Shown here: positions 6,111 through 8,375 of the stretch, one piece after another | How the letters are laid out: every line of letters begins with the position of its first letter | How positions within the stretch are numbered: position 1 is the stretch's first letter | NCBI GenBank assembly: GCA_031267005.1 | Contig: JAIRZX010000116.1 | Span: 1 to 8,375, forward strand | DNA length: 8,375 nucleotides | Direction: 5' to 3' | DNA from: Deltaproteobacteria bacterium | GTDB taxonomy: Bacteria > Desulfobacterota > Desulfarculia > Adiutricales > Adiutricaceae | Notes under the pieces: generated by a model | Told to the model about the DNA's origin: nothing | What the model saw: the letters and a program-made list of their open reading frames with translations, nothing else | Database searches by the model: none | Program-made: the position numbers and the translations under genes

Positions 6111-6143
6111 GGCGGACGGGGGCGTGGGGCGCCTCCGTCCGCC
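6111..6143 (-). terminator. 13-bp GC hairpin just downstream of the proximal map gene
   Basis: Arms at 6111-6123 and 6131-6143 pair as GGCGGACGG/CCGTCCGCC, plus three further GC pairs after one G-T position, with a 7-nt loop. The hairpin begins 7 bp past the stop of the aminopeptidase gene at 6151. On the transcribed minus strand the G-T position becomes a C-A mismatch. No U tract follows. It is the strongest inverted repeat I found in the window, so a terminator or 3' stabiliser is plausible. Confidence 0.5.
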
Positions 6144-6150
6144 GGAGAGG

Positions 6151-6900
6151 TTATTCGGACAGGGTGAGGATTTCGGACCCTCCGCCGTCCACGAGGAGGG
6201 TGTGCTCGAACTGGGCGGAGAGCTTGCCGTCGGCCGTGACCGCCGTCCAGCCGTCGCCCAGGACCTTCACCTTCCAGCCTCCCTCGTTCACCATGGGCTC
6301 GATGGTGAAGGTCATGCCGCTTTTGAGCTTGACCCCCGCGCCCTTCTCGCCGCGGTGGTGGACGGACGGGGACTCGTGGAATTCCTTGCCCACGCCGTGC
6401 CCCACGAATTCCCGCACCACCGAGTATCCCTTCGGCTCCACGTGGGACTGGACGGCGAAGCCTATGTCGCCCAGCCGAGCCCCGTCGCGGACGGCGGCTA
6501 TGGCCAGCATCATGGCCTCGTAGGTCGCGTCCGCGAGCGCCGCCGCTTTGGGGGGGACGTTCCCGACCTTGAAGGTGCGGCAGGTGTCCCCGAAGAAGCC
6601 GTCCAGCACGGTCGTGACGTCCACCTTCACCAGGTCCCCGTCCATGATGATCCTGCTGTCCGGGATGCCGTGGCACACGACTTCGTTCACCGAGATGCAG
6701 GAGCTCGCCGGGAAGCGCTTGTAGCCCAACGTGGCGGGCACCGCCCCGCGGGAGGCCATGAAGCCGCTTATGAGCCGGTCCAGCTCGCGGGTGGTCACGC
6801 CGGGAGCGATATTCGCGCCGACGTGGTCGAGGGTCTGGGAGGCCAATCGGCCGCTGCGGCGGATTTTGTCTATTTCTGAGGCGGTTTTGATGAAGATCAT
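6151..6900 (-). CDS. map: Methionine aminopeptidase, type I (copy 1, ATG start)
   Basis: This enzyme removes the N-terminal methionine from new proteins in the cytoplasm using a two-metal centre. The 249-aa length is that of bacterial type I enzymes without an N-terminal extension. All five metal ligands and the two catalytic histidines are present: His77 (CHGIP), Asp94 (KVDV), Asp105 (GDTCRTF), His168 (FVGHGVG), His175 (FHESP), Glu201 (TIEPM) and Glu232 (QFEHT). Pocket residues corresponding to E. coli Tyr62, Cys70, Phe177 and Trp221 are also kept (Tyr60, Cys68, Phe174, Trp218), so it should be active. The ATG at 6900 has only a weak purine stretch upstream (GAGAAAAG). A close paralogue lies 153 bp upstream in the same orientation. 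That makes a duplication with divergence likely, with roles perhaps split by metal, substrate or expression. Confidence 0.96.
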   Translation of the reverse strand: MIFIKTASEIDKIRRSGRLASQTLDHVGANIAPGVTTRELDRLISGFMASRGAVPATLGYKRFPASSCISVNEVVCHGIPDSRIIMDGDLVKVDVTTVLDGFFGDTCRTFKVGNVPPKAAALADATYEAMMLAIAAVRDGARLGDIGFAVQSHVEPKGYSVVREFVGHGVGKEFHESPSVHHRGEKGAGVKLKSGMTFTIEPMVNEGGWKVKVLGDGWTAVTADGKLSAQFEHTLLVDGGGSEILTLSE

Positions 6901-7053
6901 CGGCTTTTCTCGGACGGGGGCCGGGGTCCGGCTTTTCGGGATGAAAGCTTTCCGGGGGCGGCCAGCGGGGCCGGCGCGGGGAGGATACTGCCAGGGATGG
7001 GTTCCGGCGCGCCGGGGGGGGGCGCCCGTGGCGCGGGCAGCGCCTAGGACCCT
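6901..7053. other. Spacer between the two methionine aminopeptidase genes
   Basis: This 153-bp gap is very GC-rich and holds a possible hairpin after the upstream copy. I see no gene and no convincing promoter for the downstream copy, so the two genes may share a transcript. Confidence 0.6.
7021..7044 (-). terminator. GC hairpin downstream of the distal map gene
   Basis: The arms GCCCG (7024-7028) and CGGGC (7034-7038) are flanked by complementary GGC and GCC with a three-base bulge. The structure sits 10 bp past the stop at 7054 and has no U tract. It is weaker than the hairpin after the other map copy, and its role is uncertain. Confidence 0.3.
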
Positions 7054-7803
7054 TCAGCCGGATACGGTAAGGATTTCGGCCGCGTCCCCGTCCACGAGGA
7101 GGGTGTGCTCGAACTGGGCGGAGAGCTTGCCGTCCACGGTGACGGCGGTCCAGCCGTCCGCGAGCGTCTTCACCTGCCAGCCGCCCTCGTTTATCATGGG
7201 TTCGATGGTGATGGTCATGCCGTTCTTGAGCTTCACGCCAGCGCCTTTCCTGCCGAAGTGGGGGACGCTGGGCGACTCGTGGAACTCCTTGCCGACGCCG
7301 TGCCCCACGAAGTCCCTAACCACCGAGAAGCCCTTGGGCTCCACGTGGGACTGGATGGCGAAGCCGATGTCGCCGAGGAACGACCCGTTGCTGACGGTGG
7401 CGATTCCCAGCATCATGGACTCGTAGGCGGCGTCGGCGAGCGCCGAGGCGTTGGGGGGGACGTTCCCGACCTTGTAGGTGCGGCAGGTGTCCCCGAAGTA
7501 CCCGTCGAGGATGGTGGTGACGTCCACCTTGACTATGTCCCCGTCCTTGATGGCCCTCTGGTCCGGGATGCCGTGGACCACGGTGTCGTTTATGGAAATG
7601 CAGGAGCTCGCGGGGAAGCCCTTGTAGCCCAGGGTGGCGGGCACCGCCCCGTTGGAGGTGATGTAGCGGTTTATGAGCTGGTCGAGCTTCATCGTGGTCA
7701 TGCCGGGGGCTATCACCGTGCCCACGTAGTCGAGGGTCCTCGAGGCCAGTCGGCTGCTGCGGCGGATCTTGTCTATTTCGGAGGCGGATTTTATGTAGAT
7801 CAA
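7054..7803 (-). CDS. map: Methionine aminopeptidase, type I (copy 2, TTG start)
   Basis: This is a second full-length 249-aa type I methionine aminopeptidase. It aligns without gaps to the neighbouring copy; I count 57 differences, about 77% identity. The ligands and catalytic residues are all kept at the same positions: His77, Asp94, Asp105, His168, His175, Glu201 and Glu232. Differences cluster in residues 29-51 (12 of 23 positions) and just before His77 (NDTVVHG versus NEVVCHG, so the Cys before the ligand His is Val here). The start is TTG at 7803 (MIYIKSASEIDKI), with AAGG about 9 nt upstream. A TTG start may keep expression lower than that of the ATG copy. It is the first gene after a 461-bp spacer, so a promoter for the map genes may lie there, although no clear -35/-10 pair is visible. 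Confidence 0.96.
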   Translation of the reverse strand: MIYIKSASEIDKIRRSSRLASRTLDYVGTVIAPGMTTMKLDQLINRYITSNGAVPATLGYKGFPASSCISINDTVVHGIPDQRAIKDGDIVKVDVTTILDGYFGDTCRTYKVGNVPPNASALADAAYESMMLGIATVSNGSFLGDIGFAIQSHVEPKGFSVVRDFVGHGVGKEFHESPSVPHFGRKGAGVKLKNGMTITIEPMINEGGWQVKTLADGWTAVTVDGKLSAQFEHTLLVDGDAAEILTVSG

Positions 7804-8264
7804 CGGCGTACCTTGGCCGGAGGGGCGGCCTCCAGGCTCTTCTGGTTTAGGGGACCGGGGGCCCAGGGGGAGGGCTCGAAAGGTTCGGATGGCTCCGGAA
7901 GGCTCGTATGGCTCGGGCTGGAGCGCCCGGGTGAGGTTCCGGCGCGGGCGGGGCCGCCGGAAGTCGGTTGCCGGCCCCTGGCCCTGGGCGGCGACTTGGT
8001 AACCTCGGGCCTGAACCGGGAACCGTGCCTGAAATGGGAGGCCCGAATGCTAAAGGCCGGGAACCCCGTGCTGGAAGCTGGCGGCCCGGACCTGAAGGAG
8101 TTTGCCCGGGACCGGAACCGGAGGCCAGGAACCGGAAGGCGGGGACTCCGGAGAGCGGAGGCGGGAGGGGACCCGGCTTAGGGTCCAAAGCGGCGTCCGG
8201 GAACCTGGAGGCGCCGGGAGGCCGCCCTGCGGGCTTAAGCGTCCGCAGGGGCGGGCCTCGAGCG
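7804..8264. other. 461-bp spacer without a supported gene
   Basis: This stretch is upstream of the TTG-start map gene. Open frames across it are Pro/Gly/Arg-rich shadows without a ribosome site or family resemblance. The part at about 8000-8190 repeats variants of CCGGGAACC, CCTGAAG and CCGGAACCGG at irregular spacing and looks like a decayed repeat tract. A hairpin at its right end (8225-8250) is listed separately. I see no clear promoter. Confidence 0.65.
8225..8250 (-). terminator. Hairpin downstream of the partial right-edge gene
   Basis: The arms CCCTGCGG (8225-8232) and CCGCAGGG (8243-8250) are perfect. They can extend by a G-T position and one C-G pair around the loop TTAAGC. The hairpin lies 14 bp past the stop at 8265. 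No U tract follows on the minus strand. It is a plausible terminator for the upstream gene. Confidence 0.5.
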
Positions 8265-8375
8265 TCAGTACGAGGAAGCCCTGGTGCTGACCACCAGCCT
8301 GGTGGCGGTGACCCCGCTTTCTTTTTTGATAAGCCCCATGAAGTCGAAGTCGGCTTTGGCGCCGGGGGACAGGTA
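8265..8375 (-). CDS. C-terminal 36 residues of an unrecognised protein (partial)
   Basis: The minus-strand frame enters from the right edge and ends at TGA (8265-8267). The visible end is a beta-strand-like segment: YLSPGAKADFDFMGLIKK, then ESGVTATRLVVSTRASSY. The PG-x-x-A-x-F-x-F pattern followed by a strand of small and hydrophobic residues resembles the last strands of FxLYD or DUF3426-type beta-sandwich domains, but that is only an impression from 36 residues. Codon use (GCC, GTC, AAA, CTG) looks like real coding sequence, and a hairpin follows the stop. Confidence 0.6.
   Translation of the reverse strand, partial: YLSPGAKADFDFMGLIKKESGVTATRLVVSTRASSY

Noticed and set aside
6151..7803. 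Composite transposon or assembly duplication of map
   Set aside because: The copies differ at about 23% of residues and no transposase or terminal repeats flank them, so an old gene duplication fits better.
7105..8181. Long plus-strand open frame of 358 codons
   Set aside because: Most of it is antisense to the TTG-start map gene and gives no recognisable protein. Long shadow frames are expected at this GC content.
7847..8188. Minus-strand 113-codon frame in the right spacer
   Set aside because: Pro/Gly-rich composition throughout, no Shine-Dalgarno, and no recognisable domain.

Overview
The window is very GC-rich, and every gene I can support lies on the minus strand, so transcription runs from right to left. 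It suggests a flagellated, Gram-negative-like bacterium with high GC. The evidence is a flagellar export ATPase (FliI), a zinc-binding RecO, an RsuA/RluB-type pseudouridine synthase, type I methionine aminopeptidases and GTG/TTG starts. A Desulfobacterota-like (deltaproteobacterial) origin is a guess from the general look of the proteins. I saw no tRNA, rRNA, CRISPR array, insertion sequence or phage gene.

Layout in transcription order (right to left): (1) the last 36 residues of an unrecognised protein (8265-8375); (2) a 461-bp spacer with no supported gene; (3) two tandem, full-length methionine aminopeptidase paralogues, 249 aa each and about 77% identical by my hand alignment (7054-7803 and 6151-6900); (4) a 232-aa cytoplasmic Sel1/TPR-like repeat protein (5376-6074); (5) a 449-aa radical SAM protein with SPASM-like C-terminal cysteines and an N-terminal Ala/His repeat linker (3934-5283); (6) a spacer of about 400 bp dominated by an 18-bp tandem repeat; (7) recO with a C-terminal tail of about 260 aa (1904-3529); (8) rluB (1129-1866); (9) fliI, cut off by the left edge of the window, with an extra N-terminal region of about 185 aa (1-1132). 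recO, rluB and fliI look like one tightly packed transcription unit: recO and rluB are 37 bp apart, and the rluB stop overlaps the fliI start as GTGA.

The most unusual feature is not an accessory cassette. Ordinary housekeeping proteins here carry long, repetitive, low-complexity extensions. FliI has a Pro/Ala/Gly N-terminus. RecO has an acidic Glu/Ala tail built from 18-bp, 42-bp and 3-bp repeats and ending in twelve glutamates. The radical SAM protein has eight histidines spaced exactly every four residues. A related kind of expansion appears outside genes as about 14-15 copies of an 18-bp unit. All these repeat periods are multiples of three, as expected from slippage that is tolerated in frame. 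GC-rich hairpins without a U tract follow four of the genes. No defence or biosynthetic system can be read with confidence. The closest to an unassigned functional module is the Sel1 protein plus radical SAM enzyme next to the duplicated methionine aminopeptidases.
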